Assembly (NCBI GenBank): GCA_003562145.1
Contig: PWWA01000053.1
Coordinates: forward strand, 1 to 5,825
Direction of reading: 5' to 3'
Source: Candidatus Woesearchaeota archaeon
GTDB taxonomy: Archaea > Nanobdellota > Nanobdellia > Woesearchaeales > 21-14-0-10-32-9
Length of the DNA: 5,825 bases
Shown piece after piece: positions 5,187 to 5,825 of this stretch. Both the position numbers and the translations under genes were made by a program. The notes beneath the pieces were generated by a model that made no database searches, was not told the origin of the DNA, and worked only from the letters and a program-made list of their open reading frames with translations. How positions within the stretch are numbered: the first letter of the stretch is position 1; each line of letters opens with the position of its first letter.

Positions 5187-5444
5187 ATGGAATCGTTAAG
5201 CTTGAGGCTGGAAAGCGAAATGCTGAAGAAGATAGACAAAACACTAACAATACATAATTATAGCACTAGAACTGAATTTATTAGGGATGCAATACGAGAA
5301 AAACTTGAATCATTAAACAGGGAAGAACTGCTCCAAAGCCTAATAGGAATGAAAGGAAGCATAAAAAACATAAACGAAAACGATATAAAAAATGCAAAAA
5401 AGCAAGCACTTAAAAAACTATTCGAAGAAAAAGGATTAAGCTAA
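5187..5444 (+). CDS. Ribbon-helix-helix DNA-binding protein (CopG/VapB-type antitoxin-like)
   Basis: The 85-residue product has a clear ribbon-helix-helix domain. A beta strand ESLSLRLE (2-9), which would insert into the DNA major groove as a dimer, is followed by helix one (about 10-22). The typical turn and second helix NYSTRTEFIRDAIREKLE lie at 24-41. The tail, residues 45-85, is charged, helical and lysine-rich, as in antitoxins that use this part to wrap a toxin. It likely acts as a dimeric repressor of its own promoter, where a dyad is visible. No toxin gene follows on the same strand. Instead its stop (TAA 5442-5444) overlaps the stop of a PIN-domain gene on the opposite strand. It could be a VapB-like antitoxin in an unusual arrangement or a stand-alone regulator. 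Confidence 0.85.
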   Translation: MESLSLRLESEMLKKIDKTLTIHNYSTRTEFIRDAIREKLESLNREELLQSLIGMKGSIKNINENDIKNAKKQALKKLFEEKGLS

Positions 5445-5825
5445 ACTTCTTCAGGTTTCTTAACAGTAACAATATCTTTGAGTTTCCCAAAATGCTTATC
5501 CCTGGTCACTAATACAGCTTTCGCGCTACTCGCAACCAGAGCATGAACAACATCATTTATAGGAACATTCTTATTCCTGGAAATACGTGCAGCTTTCTCC
5601 AATAAATCCTTACCAGAAACCCTTTTTTCCAATAACCCAAGAAGGCCTAATATGACAAATAGTTTGTTCGCAGAATAACGACCAGCAACATATTCCAACT
5701 CCATAAAAACCAGATCTGAATAAACAATAGTGTCCCGCCTTGACAAAATCACTAGCAAAGCATCAGATGCGTGCTTACCAAGCTTATTGCCCTTAGAATC
5801 CACTCTGCCCAGCAAGAAATCTACA
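5441..5825 (-). CDS. PIN-domain ribonuclease, VapC-like toxin (5' end outside window)
   Basis: The frame is open for 127 codons from the right edge to TAG (5443-5441). It begins VDFLLGRVDSKG, with no in-frame ATG. The TTG at 5815 is an implausible start because the frame continues upstream with the family-like strand VDFLLG, so the true start should lie a few codons outside. PIN features are the acidic residue in SDLVFMELEY (second metal ligand, E near 5698-5700), the aspartate in INDVVHALVASS, and the terminal VTRDKHFGKL, matching the usual TxDxxF ending. The first catalytic aspartate is either the visible VD or just beyond the edge. VapC toxins cleave tRNA or rRNA and are neutralised by a partner antitoxin; housekeeping PIN nucleases also exist. 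The neighbouring RHH gene converges tail to tail with a 4-base overlap instead of preceding it in an operon. Confidence 0.82.
   Translation of the reverse strand, partial: VDFLLGRVDSKGNKLGKHASDALLVILSRRDTIVYSDLVFMELEYVAGRYSANKLFVILGLLGLLEKRVSGKDLLEKAARISRNKNVPINDVVHALVASSAKAVLVTRDKHFGKLKDIVTVKKPEEV

Noticed and set aside
5813..5815. TTG at 5815 as start of the PIN gene
   Set aside because: The frame continues to the window edge with VDF, fitting the first PIN strand, so the gene is treated as cut by the edge.
1..5825. CRISPR arrays, tRNA or rRNA genes, insertion sequences
   Set aside because: I saw no regularly spaced repeats, no tRNA-like arms and no transposase motifs, and the non-coding gaps are too short for most of these.

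Overview
The window reads as archaeal chromosome. The main grounds are an Orc1/Cdc6 replication initiator, an ATP-dependent (not NAD-dependent) DNA ligase, TATA boxes placed 24-30 bases ahead of most start codons, and a Shine-Dalgarno of the archaeal GGTGA type. The very tight packing, short proteins and many AGG/AGA/ATA codons suggest a small-genome lineage such as a DPANN archaeon. That placement is inference, and I cannot name a species.

Left part (1-1996): a divergent pair. The minus-strand gene is the N-terminal two thirds or less of an ATP-dependent DNA ligase, cut by the window edge just after its KYDG active-site motif. The plus-strand gene is Orc1/Cdc6. They share a promoter region of about 93 bases with two back-to-back TATA boxes. 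Both are chromosome-replication genes.

Middle (1993-3511): a minus-strand protein of 348 residues carries a transglutaminase/protease-like fold signature. It has no cysteine at all, and glutamine sits where the catalytic cysteine belongs, so it is probably a pseudoenzyme. Divergent from it is a cluster of three very small genes (26, 40 and 43 codons). The cluster has its own TATA box and strong Shine-Dalgarno sites, and its members are coupled by a stop/SD overlap and an 8-base gene overlap. This is the least explained and most interesting part of the window.

Right part (3578-5825): a two-gene operon encodes a Sua5/YrdC-type threonylcarbamoyl-AMP synthase (t6A tRNA modification) and a calcineurin-like metallophosphoesterase. 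It meets, tail to tail, a 101-residue protein of unknown function. Next come a ribbon-helix-helix (VapB/CopG-like) DNA-binding protein with an inverted repeat at its promoter and, converging on it, a PIN-domain (VapC-like) ribonuclease cut by the right edge.

Two layout features stand out. All three convergent gene pairs overlap exactly at their stop codons (4, 6 and 4 bases), leaving no intergenic terminator space. Most genes look leaderless, whereas the small-gene cluster uses clear Shine-Dalgarno initiation. I see no tRNA, rRNA, CRISPR array or insertion sequence. Non-coding stretches are all under 140 bases and are filled mainly by promoters.
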